From [Mycobacterium] nativiensis (GTDB taxonomy: Bacteria; Actinomycetota; Actinomycetes; Mycobacteriales; Mycobacteriaceae): a stretch of DNA of 64,000 nt. The position numbers and the translations under genes are program-made. The notes beneath the pieces were generated by a model that saw nothing but the letters and a program-made list of their open reading frames with translations, had not been told where the DNA came from and searched no databases. Below are positions 31,971 to 40,642 of the stretch, one piece after another; position 1 is the stretch's first letter, and every line of letters begins with the position of its first letter. The stretch spans positions 2,368,292-2,432,291 of the forward strand of contig NZ_CP083986.1 in assembly GCF_020172685.1 (NCBI RefSeq). The letters are read 5' to 3'.

Positions 31971-32263
31971 TTCTCACCGGCGCTTAACTCGTCGACCGGC
32001 GTGACTTCCGCTTGCGGAATGCGCCAGCCTTCGGCGTGCCCTGAAATCGCCTGACTTATCGGTCTTTTCCTCCGATGGCGATGTAGTTGGCATGCCCGGC
32101 TCCGGTATGTCGCCAGTAGCGGCCCTGCAAACCCCTTGCCGCCCAAGTTCGGTCACAAACGGACATCGTCGACGTTTGAGCCCCTTGACCGGCCGCTCAC
32201 CACCCCACCGTCAAGAACCACTTCTTCATCTGAAAAACCGCCAAATCAAAAAGGAGCAATGCC
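31971..32263 (+). other. Leader between the M-box ORF and the PPE gene
   Basis: 293 bases with no gene. It holds the strong AAGGAG site of the PPE gene at 32251-32256. A C/T-rich stretch such as CTTATCGGTCTTTTCCTCC near 32056 could serve Rho-dependent termination if the leader ORF is not translated. No intrinsic terminator was found. Confidence 0.35.
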
Positions 32264-33478
32264 ATGGACTTCGGAGCATTCCCGCCGGAAATCAACTCGG
32301 CTCGTATGTACACCGGTCCCGGCTCGGGTCCGATGATGGCCGCCGCGGGGGCCTGGGACAAGATGGCCGTCGAACTGGGTTCGGCCGAGGCCACCTACCA
32401 GTCGGTCATCAACGGACTGGTCAGCGAAGGCTGGATGGGGCCCGCGTCGACCGCGATGGCCGCCGCGGCAGCGCCGTACGCGGCATGGATGGGCGCCACC
32501 GCCGCCCAGGCCGAGCAGACCGCAATCCAGGCCAAGGCGGCAGCCGCGGCGTTCGAGGCGGCGTACGCGATGACGGTTCCACCGCCGCTGATCGTGGCCA
32601 ACCGCTCCCAACTCGCCATGCTGGTGGCCACCAACGTCCTTGGCCAGAATGCCGGAGCGATCGCAGCCACCGAGGCGCACTACAGCCAGATGTGGGCGCA
32701 GGACGCCTCCGCGATGTACGGCTATGCGGCGGCGTCGGCGGCGGCGACCAAGGTCACCCCGTTCACCTCGCCGCGCGAAGTCGCCGACCCGTCGGCGCAG
32801 GGCACCCAGCAGGCAGCGACCGCACAGGCTGCCGGTACGGCCGCCGCATCGAACGCGCAATCCACACTGTCCCAGGCGATCACCAACACGCCGACGACCC
32901 TGCAGAGCCTGTCCTCGCCGTTGCAGGGTGCGACCGACGCGGCCGGCGGTGCGGTTGAACCGCCGATCGGTTTCGGCGATCTGACCAACGCGATGACCAA
33001 CCTGATGAGTAGCTCGTTCAGCCCGATGGGAATGGCCGGCATCACCCAGGCCGGAGCGGACATCGCCGTCATCCGCGGTGCGGCCCTGGCCGCCGCCGAC
33101 CCGTTGGGTCTGGGTGCCATCGACCCGATGGACATGTTGCTGCCGGGCATGGGGCACATCTTCGGGCAGGGCGGTCTGGGTGCCGGCCTGGGCGCCAGCG
33201 GCATCGGCTCCGCCTCGGCAGCCATGGGCCATGCATCGACGGTCGGTGCAATGTCCGTACCGCAGACGTGGGCCGCGGCCGTGCCGGCCACCGGAACCCC
33301 GGGCGCCTCGGTGGCTGCCACCGGTTGGACGGTCGCCGCGCACGCGCCGCAGCAAGGTGCGGCCGGGATGCCGGGCGTGCCGCTGGCCGGCGCCGGCCAG
33401 GGCCGCAACTACGGGTTCGCCGCCCCGCGCTACGGCTTCAAGCCGACCGTGATGGCTCGGCCGGTGGTCGCCGGCTAG
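32264..33478 (+). CDS. PPE protein under M-box control (PPE 4 of 4)
   Basis: Encodes 404 residues starting MDFGAFPPEINSARMY. It has a PPE domain, an SVP motif (GAMSVPQTW), and a C-terminal half that is Gly/Ala/Met-rich with NYGFAAPRYGFKPTVMARP at the end; it lacks the two-unit tail of PPE 2 and 3. It is followed after 19 bases by mgtC, so both are governed by the M-box. In M. tuberculosis the equivalent operon holds PE20 and PPE31-33 with mgtC, and PE20-PPE31 have been tied to Mg2+ acquisition. A role in bringing Mg2+ across the outer membrane is therefore likely. No PE gene accompanies it, so it must use a PE from elsewhere. Confidence 0.92.
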   Translation: MDFGAFPPEINSARMYTGPGSGPMMAAAGAWDKMAVELGSAEATYQSVINGLVSEGWMGPASTAMAAAAAPYAAWMGATAAQAEQTAIQAKAAAAAFEAAYAMTVPPPLIVANRSQLAMLVATNVLGQNAGAIAATEAHYSQMWAQDASAMYGYAAASAAATKVTPFTSPREVADPSAQGTQQAATAQAAGTAAASNAQSTLSQAITNTPTTLQSLSSPLQGATDAAGGAVEPPIGFGDLTNAMTNLMSSSFSPMGMAGITQAGADIAVIRGAALAAADPLGLGAIDPMDMLLPGMGHIFGQGGLGAGLGASGIGSASAAMGHASTVGAMSVPQTWAAAVPATGTPGASVAATGWTVAAHAPQQGAAGMPGVPLAGAGQGRNYGFAAPRYGFKPTVMARPVVAG

Positions 33479-33497
33479 GTGTGACATCGTTGAGGTC

Positions 33498-34211
33498 ATG
33501 CAGACGCTGAGCGTCGCCGACTTCGCGCTGAGGCTGGCCGTAGGGCTGGGCTGTGGGGCGTTGATCGGCCTGGAGCGGCAGTGGCGGGCGCGGATGGCGG
33601 GGCTGCGTACCAACGCGCTGGTGGCGGCCGGCGCAACGCTGTTCGTGCTGTACTCGATCGCCGCGGAAGACACCAGCTCCACCCGGGTTGCGTCCTACGT
33701 GGTCTCCGGAGTGGGGTTCCTCGGCGGCGGGGTGATCCTGCGCGAGGGCTTCAACGTTCGCGGCCTGAACACCGCGGCCACCCTGTGGTGCTCGGCCGCC
33801 GTCGGAGTGCTGGCGGCGGCCGGGAATCTGGCGTTCGCGCTGATCGGTACCGGTGCGGTCGTCTGCACCCACCTGCTGCTGCGGCCGCTGGGCCGGCTGA
33901 TCGACCGCGATCACCACATCGAGGAGGACGAACCGCAGTCGCCCTACCAGGTTCAGGTGATCTGCCGGCCCAAAGCCGAGAAGTACCTGCGCGCCCAGAT
34001 CGTCCAGCACACCGCCGGTAACGACCTGGTGCTGCGCGGGATCCACACCAGCCGGGCCGGCGAGGACAACATGTCGCTGATCGCCTCCATCCTGTCCGAC
34101 AGCCGGGCCCCGGACCGGCTCGAACGACTGGTCGGCGAACTGTCCTTGCAGCCGGGTGTCTATGCGGTGCAGTGGCATTCCGGCGACCAGGCATCGCTGT
34201 CGGCGGAATGA
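33498..34211 (+). CDS. mgtC: MgtC virulence-associated membrane protein
   Basis: Encodes 237 residues, close to M. tuberculosis MgtC (Rv1811). The N-terminal 130 residues hold the MgtC membrane helices with the conserved RLAVGLGCGALIGLERQWR, AGLRTNALVAAGA and GFLGGGVILR. The C-terminal third is an ACT-like domain ending RLERLVGELSLQPGVYAVQW. MgtC is needed for growth in macrophages and at low Mg2+, and acts on F1Fo ATP synthase or phosphate/potassium balance rather than carrying Mg2+ itself. It is the second gene after the M-box, so it would be expressed at low Mg2+. Confidence 0.95.
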   Translation: MQTLSVADFALRLAVGLGCGALIGLERQWRARMAGLRTNALVAAGATLFVLYSIAAEDTSSTRVASYVVSGVGFLGGGVILREGFNVRGLNTAATLWCSAAVGVLAAAGNLAFALIGTGAVVCTHLLLRPLGRLIDRDHHIEEDEPQSPYQVQVICRPKAEKYLRAQIVQHTAGNDLVLRGIHTSRAGEDNMSLIASILSDSRAPDRLERLVGELSLQPGVYAVQWHSGDQASLSAE

Positions 34212-34249
34212 GCATCCGGTTTTAGGCTGTTAGTGCGGAGGTGAGCACG

Positions 34250-35173
34250 GTGGACACGATCACGGGCGTGTGGTCGGTGTTGCCCGCGCCGATGCGCGAC
34301 CCGGTGCTGTTCGCCATTCCGTTCTTCCTGCTGCTGCTGGGGCTGGAATGGTTCGCCGCCCGCAAACTCGAACAGTCCGAAGGGCAGCGCGCACCCGCGG
34401 GTTCCTACCGCGGCGACGACGCCTGGGCGAGCATCTCGATGGGCCTGGTCTCGGTGGCCACCACGGCCGGTTGGAAGCTGGTGGCGCTGCTCGGCTACGC
34501 GGCGATCTACACCTACCTGGCGCCGTGGCATCTGTCGCCATCGCGTTGGTACACCTGGGTGATCGCGCTCGTCGTAGTGGACCTGCTCTATTACTGCTAT
34601 CACCGCATCGCGCACCGGGTCCGGCTCATCTGGGCGACGCATCAGGCGCACCACTCCAGCCAGTTCTTCAACTTCTCCACCGCACTGCGGCAGAAGTGGA
34701 ACAACAGCGGCGAAATCCTGATGTGGATTCCGTTGCCGTTGTTGGGTATTGCACCCTGGATGGTGTTCGCCAGCTTCTCGGTGAACCTGATCTATCAGTT
34801 CTGGGTGCACACCGAACGGATCGACAAGCTGCCGCGGGGCATCGAGTTCGTTTTCAACACGCCGTCGCATCACCGGGTACACCACGGGATGGACCCGGAA
34901 TATCTGGACAAGAATTATGGCGGCATCCTGATCATCTGGGACCGGCTGTTCGGCACGTTCGCCCCCGAGCGGTTTCGTCCGCACTACGGGCTGACCAAGC
35001 AGGTCGACACCTTCAACATTGTGACCCTGCAGCTGCACGAGTACCGGGCGATCATCGTCGATATCCGGGGCGCATCCCGGTGGCGCGATCGGCTGGGTTA
35101 CCTGGTCGGACCGCCCGGTTGGCGGCCGGCGGGATCGGGACCGGCGGCCGATGTTTCAGCGGCGCTGGGCTAA
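34250..35173 (+). CDS. erg3: Sterol desaturase/fatty acid hydroxylase family protein (Erg3-like)
   Basis: Encodes 307 residues. GTG 34250 has GGAGG about 8 bases upstream; GTG 34241 in the same frame would leave no spacing. Several membrane helices are present, and the di-iron histidine boxes are complete: HRIAHR, HQAHHSS and HHRVHHG. The family hydroxylates or desaturates lipids using O2 and a di-iron centre in the membrane. M. tuberculosis Rv1814 occupies the same place three genes after mgtC and is annotated erg3. The true substrate in mycobacteria is not settled; a membrane lipid is likely. Confidence 0.88.
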   Translation: MDTITGVWSVLPAPMRDPVLFAIPFFLLLLGLEWFAARKLEQSEGQRAPAGSYRGDDAWASISMGLVSVATTAGWKLVALLGYAAIYTYLAPWHLSPSRWYTWVIALVVVDLLYYCYHRIAHRVRLIWATHQAHHSSQFFNFSTALRQKWNNSGEILMWIPLPLLGIAPWMVFASFSVNLIYQFWVHTERIDKLPRGIEFVFNTPSHHRVHHGMDPEYLDKNYGGILIIWDRLFGTFAPERFRPHYGLTKQVDTFNIVTLQLHEYRAIIVDIRGASRWRDRLGYLVGPPGWRPAGSGPAADVSAALG

Positions 35174-35276
35174 TGGGCAGCGTGACCAACAGGTGTTCGC
35201 ATAGGCTGGCGAGCGTCGCATAAGCGCGACAACGCCCTGCCGTATCGGCTGGGCGTGCCAACGGGAAGGGAAGAAC

Positions 35277-35834
35277 GTGGCACAGAGCCTGGGAGACACG
35301 CTCACCGCAGGAAAGAAGCTCGTCAAGGGAGAGTCGCTGACCTCGAAGAACGGGGCGTACACCCTCACGCTGCAGGACGACGGCAACCTGGTGCTGGAAT
35401 CGCGCGGCAAGGCGGTCTGGTCGTCCGGTACCAACGGCCAGGACGTGGTTCGTGCCGAGGTGCAGACCGACGGCAACTTTGTGCTCTACACGGCGGACAA
35501 GCCGATCTGGCACACCGACACCAAGGGCAAGAAGGACGTCAAGCTGGTTCTGCAGGACGACCGCAACCTGGTGCTCTACGCCGCTGACGGCGCGGCCTGG
35601 TCGACCAAGACCGAGACCGACGCACCGCCGCCCGAGGAGCCCAAGGTCGAAGAGGCTCCGGCTGCGCCTGCCGAGCCGGCCGCCCGCACCTACACGGTGG
35701 TCGCCGGGGACACGCTGTTCGCCATCGCCGAGCGGTTCTACGGTGACGGCAATAAGTACCCGGAGATCGCCAAGGCCAGCGGTATCGCCAACCCCGACCT
35801 GATCCACCCCGGTCAGGAGCTGACGATCCCCTGA
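35277..35834 (+). CDS. B-type (bulb) mannose lectin with LysM domain
   Basis: Encodes 185 residues from GTG with GGGAAGGGA upstream. Residues 1-113 form a beta-prism II lectin with three sugar-site motifs of the QxDxNxVxY type: QTDGNFVLY (63-71) and QDDRNLVLY (93-101) are intact, while the first (QDDGNLVLE, 33-41) has Glu for Tyr. A Pro/Glu linker (115-137) leads to a LysM domain at 138-185 (YTVVAGDTLFAIAERFYGDG ... PGQELTIP) for peptidoglycan binding. No signal peptide is visible, so the export route is unclear. It may bridge mannosylated glycans and the cell wall. A strong hairpin terminator follows. Confidence 0.88.
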   Translation: MAQSLGDTLTAGKKLVKGESLTSKNGAYTLTLQDDGNLVLESRGKAVWSSGTNGQDVVRAEVQTDGNFVLYTADKPIWHTDTKGKKDVKLVLQDDRNLVLYAADGAAWSTKTETDAPPPEEPKVEEAPAAPAEPAARTYTVVAGDTLFAIAERFYGDGNKYPEIAKASGIANPDLIHPGQELTIP

Positions 35835-35852
35835 TCGCCGCTGAACACAGAT

Positions 35853-35887
35853 GCGGCGGCCCGGAGCCCCTGGGGCCGGGCCGCCGC
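35853..35887 (+). terminator. Hairpin terminator after the LysM-lectin gene
   Basis: GCGGCGGCCCG pairs with CGGGCCGCCGC (11 bp), with a 2-base bulge and an inner GCCCC/GGGGC pairing. It starts 18 bases after the stop. No U-run follows, but the stability is very high. Confidence 0.7.
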
Positions 35888-35954
35888 GCTGTGCCGGTGA
35901 GCATGGCGGTCAGGTTCGGCCGGAGCAGAACCGGCCCTGAAACGATCGGAGTCG

Positions 35955-36629
35955 ATGGTGCGCGCGTTCGCGTTGCAGGTGCCGGTGGTGGCGGTACTGG
36001 TTGCAGCACTCATGAGCCCGGCGGCTGGTACTGCCGGTGCAGATCCGGTGCTGGTGTATCCCGGCATGGAAGTCCGTCAGGACACCCATGTCTGCACACT
36101 CGGCTACGTCGATCCGGTCATGCGCGTCGCATTCACCGCGGGACACTGCCGGGGAAATGGCACGGTCACCGACCGAGCCGGGAACGTCATCGGCACGCTT
36201 GCGACCTACCGTGACAACACCCCCAACGGGGCGACTGTCAACACTGACCAGGTGATCGCCGATTACGAGGCGATCGTGCTGGCCGACGGCGTGGACAGCA
36301 ATGACATCCTGCCCGGCGGACTACGCCTCGAGGCGGGCCCGGACGACGGTGTGGCACCGGGAGATCCGGTCTGCCACTTCGGCATCGTCACCGGACAGAC
36401 CTGCGGAACCGTCGAGCGGGTCAACAACGGGTGGTTCACCATGACTAACGGTGTGCGCAGTCAACAAGGTGATTCCGGTGGCCCGGTGTATGTGATCCGC
36501 GGCGCCGGCCCGGCCCGGATCGTCGGGCTGTTCAACAGCGTGTGGGGCGATTACCCCGCCGCGGTGTCCTGGTCGGCCATCTCCCAACAGGTCCGCGAAG
36601 ACGTCGGCATACCTGTCCCGCATCCATGA
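35955..36629 (+). CDS. Secreted trypsin-like serine protease (Rv1815 family)
   Basis: Encodes 224 residues. A signal peptide ends near Ala29 (GTAGA-DPVL). The chymotrypsin-fold triad is His64 (FTAGHC), Asp103 (IADYEAIVL) and Ser174 ([10 protein letters not shown]), with likely disulfides Cys47-Cys65 and Cys140-Cys150. Length and motifs match M. tuberculosis Rv1815, in the same place after erg3. An exported protease of unknown target. GTG 35958 is an alternative start with better spacing from CGGAG. Its stop overlaps the next ATG (ATGA), so a secreted protease is coupled to two cytosolic proteins. Confidence 0.88.
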   Translation: MVRAFALQVPVVAVLVAALMSPAAGTAGADPVLVYPGMEVRQDTHVCTLGYVDPVMRVAFTAGHCRGNGTVTDRAGNVIGTLATYRDNTPNGATVNTDQVIADYEAIVLADGVDSNDILPGGLRLEAGPDDGVAPGDPVCHFGIVTGQTCGTVERVNNGWFTMTNGVRSQQGDSGGPVYVIRGAGPARIVGLFNSVWGDYPAAVSWSAISQQVREDVGIPVPHP

Positions 36630-37129
36630 CCACGCCCGCCCGACCGCCCATCCAGATCGCCTGGGTCACAGACGATCTGGACGCTACTGAAGCAACCCTG
36701 ACCGCACTGTTGGGGGTGCGCAAGTGGGTCCGGATGCCGGGCATTCACTTCGGACCGGAGACCTGCACCTACCGTGGCGAGCCGGCCGATTTCGTCGCCG
36801 ACATCGCGCTGAGCTATGTCGGCGACATGCAACTGGAACTGATCGCACCGGTGAGCGGGTCCAGCATCTATGACGAATTCCTGCGCGAGCACGGGCCCGG
36901 CCTGCACCACATCTGCGTCGAGGCCACCGACGCCGACGACTTCGCCTCGATGCTCGACGATGCGGCCGCCCGGGGCGTCGAGGTGGTGTCCCAGGGCGTG
37001 ATGCCCGGCGGCATGCGCTTCGCCTACGTGTCAGCACCCGAAGCGGGTGTCCCATTCGTGGAGATCGCCGTAATCCCGGCAGAGATCCGAGCCGTTTTCG
37101 ACTACATCAAACAGGAGCAGCGGCAATGA
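36626..37129 (+). CDS. VOC/glyoxalase-fold protein
   Basis: Encodes 167 residues. Two beta-alpha-beta-beta-beta modules of the vicinal oxygen chelate fold are recognisable: [17 protein letters not shown] at the N terminus and [15 protein letters not shown] in the middle, with FVEIAV at the end of the second. The first module lacks the usual His metal ligand at the start of strand 1, while the His of LHHI and the Glu of FVEI are kept. Relatives include methylmalonyl-CoA epimerase-like proteins and ring-cleavage-associated proteins. It overlaps both neighbours by ATGA. Together with the flavoprotein this suggests a small catabolic step on a ring or keto compound. Function is inferred. Confidence 0.75.
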   Translation: MTTPARPPIQIAWVTDDLDATEATLTALLGVRKWVRMPGIHFGPETCTYRGEPADFVADIALSYVGDMQLELIAPVSGSSIYDEFLREHGPGLHHICVEATDADDFASMLDDAAARGVEVVSQGVMPGGMRFAYVSAPEAGVPFVEIAVIPAEIRAVFDYIKQEQRQ

Positions 37130-38577
37130 GCACAGAGATACCGGAAACCATTGGCGTCGACACGGTCTCGTCATGGTCGGACGACGTCGACGTGGTGGTG
37201 ATCGGCTTCGGCATCGGCGGCGGCTGCGCGGCGGTCAGCGCGGCGGCGGCCGGGGCTCGGGTACTGGTGCTGGAGCGGGCGGCCGAGGCCGGCGGTACCA
37301 CCGTCATGGCGGGCGGGCACTTCTACCTCGGCGGCGGCACCGCTGTCCAGGAGGCCACCGGGCATCCGGACTCCCCGGAGGAGATGTACAAGTACCTCGT
37401 CGCGGTGTCGCGTGAACCCGAACACGACAAGATCCGGGCGTACTGCGACGGCAGCGTCGAGCACTTCAACTGGTTGGAAGCACTGGGATTTCAATTCGAG
37501 CGGAGCTACTACCCGGAGAAGGCGGTGATCCAGCCCAACACCGAGGGGCTGATGTACACCGGCAACGAGAAGGTGTGGCCGTTCCTCAACGAGGCAGTGC
37601 CCGCACCGCGCGGACACAAGGTGCCGGTGCCCGGCGACACGCAGGGCGCCAAGATGGTGATCGACCTGCTGCTCCAGCGCGCCCAGAGCCTGGGAGTGGA
37701 GATCCGCTACGAAACCGGCGCCACCGGGCTGATCACCGACGCTGCCGGCGGCGTCGCAGGGGTGAGCTGGAAGCGATTCGCCGAAACCGGTGCGATCAAA
37801 GCGAAGTCGGTGGTGATCGCCGCCGGCGGTTTCGTGATGAACCCGGACATGGTGGCCCAGTACACCCCGAAGCTGGCGGAGAAGCCCTTCGTGCTGGGCA
37901 ACACCTACGACGACGGGCTGGGCATCCGGTTGGGGATGTCGGTGGGCGGGGCCACCAAGCACATGGACCAGGTGTTCATCACCGCACCGGTCTACCCGCC
38001 CTCGATCCTGCTCACCGGGATCATCGTCAACAAAGACGGCAAGCGATTCGTCGCCGAGGACTCCTATCACTCGCGCACTTCAGGTTTCGTGATGGACCAG
38101 CCCGACAGCGCGGCGTTCCTGATCGTCGACGAGACCCACATGCGCAAGCCGCAGGTGCCGTTGGTCCCGCTGATCGACGGCTGGGAGTCGGTGCCGGAAA
38201 TGGAGGCGGCACTGGGCATCCCGGCCGGAAACCTGGTCGAGACCCTGGAGCGCTACAACACTCACGCGGCGCGCGGCGAGGACCCGGACTTCCACAAGCA
38301 GCCGCCGTTCCTGGCCCCGCAGGACACCGGGCCGTGGGGTGCGTTCGACCTGTCGCTGGGCAAGGCGATGTACGCCGGCTTCACCGTCGGCGGGCTGGCG
38401 ACGTCGGTGGACGGCGAAGTGCTGCGCAGTGACGGCAGTGCGGTGGCGGGCCTGTACGCGGCCGGAGCCTGTGCGGCCAACATCGCCCAGGACGGCAAGG
38501 GTTACGCCAGTGGCACCCAGCTGGGGGAGGGTTCGTTCTTCGGCCGCCGCGCCGGCGCCCATGCCGCCGGGCGCTAG
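37126..38577 (+). CDS. FAD-dependent flavoprotein of the 3-ketosteroid dehydrogenase/fumarate reductase family
   Basis: Encodes 483 residues, near the 487 of M. tuberculosis Rv1817. The dinucleotide-binding motif is VVVIGFGIGGGCAAV (residues 23-37), followed by LVLERAAEAGGTTVMAGGH, typical of the family. C-terminal FAD contact: LYAAGACAANIAQDGKGYAS. These enzymes add or remove hydrogens next to a carbonyl; ketosteroid 1,2-dehydrogenases and fumarate reductases are relatives. The substrate is unknown. It is coupled by ATGA to the VOC gene and converges with bacA, leaving only 3 bases between the stops. Confidence 0.85.
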   Translation: MSTEIPETIGVDTVSSWSDDVDVVVIGFGIGGGCAAVSAAAAGARVLVLERAAEAGGTTVMAGGHFYLGGGTAVQEATGHPDSPEEMYKYLVAVSREPEHDKIRAYCDGSVEHFNWLEALGFQFERSYYPEKAVIQPNTEGLMYTGNEKVWPFLNEAVPAPRGHKVPVPGDTQGAKMVIDLLLQRAQSLGVEIRYETGATGLITDAAGGVAGVSWKRFAETGAIKAKSVVIAAGGFVMNPDMVAQYTPKLAEKPFVLGNTYDDGLGIRLGMSVGGATKHMDQVFITAPVYPPSILLTGIIVNKDGKRFVAEDSYHSRTSGFVMDQPDSAAFLIVDETHMRKPQVPLVPLIDGWESVPEMEAALGIPAGNLVETLERYNTHAARGEDPDFHKQPPFLAPQDTGPWGAFDLSLGKAMYAGFTVGGLATSVDGEVLRSDGSAVAGLYAAGACAANIAQDGKGYASGTQLGEGSFFGRRAGAHAAGR

Positions 38578-38580
38578 CGG

Positions 38581-40515
38581 CTAGACCGGGGTCAGCTCCC
38601 ACCGGCCTTCTCCGAGCAGCTCCAACAGGTGGTTGTGATGCTGCTTGACGGTGTGCCGGTGGCTCACGCTGACCAGGATGGTGTCCGGCAGCTCCGTGCG
38701 CAGCAGCCGGTACAGCGTCAACTCCAGGCCCTCGTCGAGGGCGGAGGTGGACTCATCGAGGAACGCGGCCCTGGGCCGGGTCAACAGGAGTCGGGCGAAC
38801 GCCACCCGCTGTTGCTCGCCCGGTGAGAGGACCTTGGCCCAGTCCTCGACCTCGTCGAGCCGGTCGACCAGGTTCGGCAGCGCCACCTTGACCAACGCTT
38901 CGGAGATCTCGGCGTCGGAGACCTCACCGGTGGACAGCGGGTAGCTCACCACCGCGCGCAGATCACCCAGCGGGATATAGGGCAGCTGGGAGATGAACAT
39001 GGTGGCGTTGACCGCATCCGGGCGCCGCAGGGTGCCCGACGCGTACGGCCACAACTGCGCCAGGCTGCGCAGCAGCGTCGTCTTGCCACTGCCCGACGGC
39101 CCGGCGATCATCAGCGCGTCGCCGATCTCCAGCTGCAGGTCGAGCGCTTCGATCAGCGGGTCGCCGTCCGGGCGGCGCACCTCGACGCCCTCGATCTCCA
39201 CGGTGCCGTTCGGGCTGGGCTTGACCAGCAGCTCGGGCAGCTCGCGGGCCTGGCGGTCGACCTCAACCAGACCGTGCAGACGGATGATCGAGGCGCGATA
39301 GCCGGCGAAATTGTCGTAGGCGTTGCGGAAGAACGACAGTGAGTCCGAGATGTTGCCGAACGCGGACGCGGTCTGCGCCACCCCGCCGAACATGATCTGC
39401 CCGGAGAACAGCCGCGGTGCCTGAATCACCCAGGGCAGCGGCACGATCGCCTGGCTCACCGACAGGTTCCAGCCGGCGAACCCGATGGTCCGATTCACGA
39501 ACTTCAGGTAGTTGTCGATGATCGCCTTGAACCGTGTCCGCAGCTGGATCCGCTCGGCGATCTCGCCCCGGTAGAACGCGACGGATTCGGCGGCGTCGCG
39601 CACCCGCACCAGCGCGTAGCGGAAGGCCGCGTTGGTCAGCTCATTGCGGAAGCTCAGCCGGATCAGTGGCCGGCCGATCCAGAACGCGACGATGGTGGCG
39701 ACCGTGACGTAGACCAGGACGATCAGGAACATCGCCCGGGGGATGTCGACTCCGAACACCGTGAGCGTGCCGGACAGGTTCCACAGGATGGCCGTGAACG
39801 AGACGACGGTGACCATCGACTGCACGGCGCCGAACAGCAGGGTGCTGCCGGTTCCGTTGGCGGGCGCATTGGGGTTGGCGCCGTTGCCCGCGGTGAAGAT
39901 GTCGATGTCCTGCTGGATGCGCTGGTCGGGGTTGTCGATCGCGCCTTCGACGGCCTCGCCGACGATCGGGTCGTGCGGGGTCTTGACGAAGTGGGCGCGG
40001 TAGTAGGCCCGTCCCTCCAGCCAGTCGCCGGTCAGCCGCTCGGTGAGCCAGATACGCCAATTCACCATGAAGTGCTGGGTCAGGTAGATGTCGAGCATCA
40101 CCCGCGCGACATGCAGCACCGCCATCAGGCTGAAGATGCTGATCGACATCCAAAACCCGTGCACACCGGACTGTTTGACCGCGTCGTCGCCGCCGGCCGC
40201 GCCCTGGAACGCGGTCTGCAGGGAGGAGTACATGTCGTTGCCCTGGTAACTGAACAGCACGTTGAGCCGCACCGCGGTGATCACCGACAACAGCAGCACA
40301 CCCAGCATCAGCCAGACCCGGATGCTGTCGCGCCCGCTGAAGTAGGCGCCGGTGATCGCCCAGAACTGGCGCCCCCAGCGGGTGCTCACCCGCAGCAATG
40401 CGACCACACCGATCACGCACACGGCGCTGATCGTCCAGGCCATCACGATCCACAGCAGCGAATCAGGCAGTGCGTGCGCCCAGTCGATGGACGGCTTGAA
40501 CACCTTCGAGTCCAC
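38581..40515 (-). CDS. bacA: ABC transporter BacA (SbmA/BacA-like with fused ATPase)
   Basis: Encodes 644 residues (639 in M. tuberculosis Rv1819c). GTG 40515 has AAGGAG about 9 bases upstream; a much longer frame entering the secA2 start region is rejected. The N-terminal half has about six membrane helices of the SbmA/BacA type ([29 protein letters not shown]). The C-terminal half is an ATP-binding cassette with Walker [11 protein letters not shown], signature LSPGEQQRV and Walker [14 protein letters not shown]. In M. tuberculosis it imports vitamin B12 and hydrophilic compounds such as bleomycin and antimicrobial peptides and affects chronic infection. It diverges from secA2. Confidence 0.94.
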   Translation of the reverse strand: MDSKVFKPSIDWAHALPDSLLWIVMAWTISAVCVIGVVALLRVSTRWGRQFWAITGAYFSGRDSIRVWLMLGVLLLSVITAVRLNVLFSYQGNDMYSSLQTAFQGAAGGDDAVKQSGVHGFWMSISIFSLMAVLHVARVMLDIYLTQHFMVNWRIWLTERLTGDWLEGRAYYRAHFVKTPHDPIVGEAVEGAIDNPDQRIQQDIDIFTAGNGANPNAPANGTGSTLLFGAVQSMVTVVSFTAILWNLSGTLTVFGVDIPRAMFLIVLVYVTVATIVAFWIGRPLIRLSFRNELTNAAFRYALVRVRDAAESVAFYRGEIAERIQLRTRFKAIIDNYLKFVNRTIGFAGWNLSVSQAIVPLPWVIQAPRLFSGQIMFGGVAQTASAFGNISDSLSFFRNAYDNFAGYRASIIRLHGLVEVDRQARELPELLVKPSPNGTVEIEGVEVRRPDGDPLIEALDLQLEIGDALMIAGPSGSGKTTLLRSLAQLWPYASGTLRRPDAVNATMFISQLPYIPLGDLRAVVSYPLSTGEVSDAEISEALVKVALPNLVDRLDEVEDWAKVLSPGEQQRVAFARLLLTRPRAAFLDESTSALDEGLELTLYRLLRTELPDTILVSVSHRHTVKQHHNHLLELLGEGRWELTPV

Positions 40516-40642
40516 TGCCACATCTCCTTCGCCGCCGGAGCGTGATGCCGGCCGGTAGATCAAAAATCCCGTGCGAAACCTACCGCGTAGCGCGGCGCGG
40601 CGTCGGATGAGCACCGCCGAAGCAGCCCGGTACGGTTGTGCT

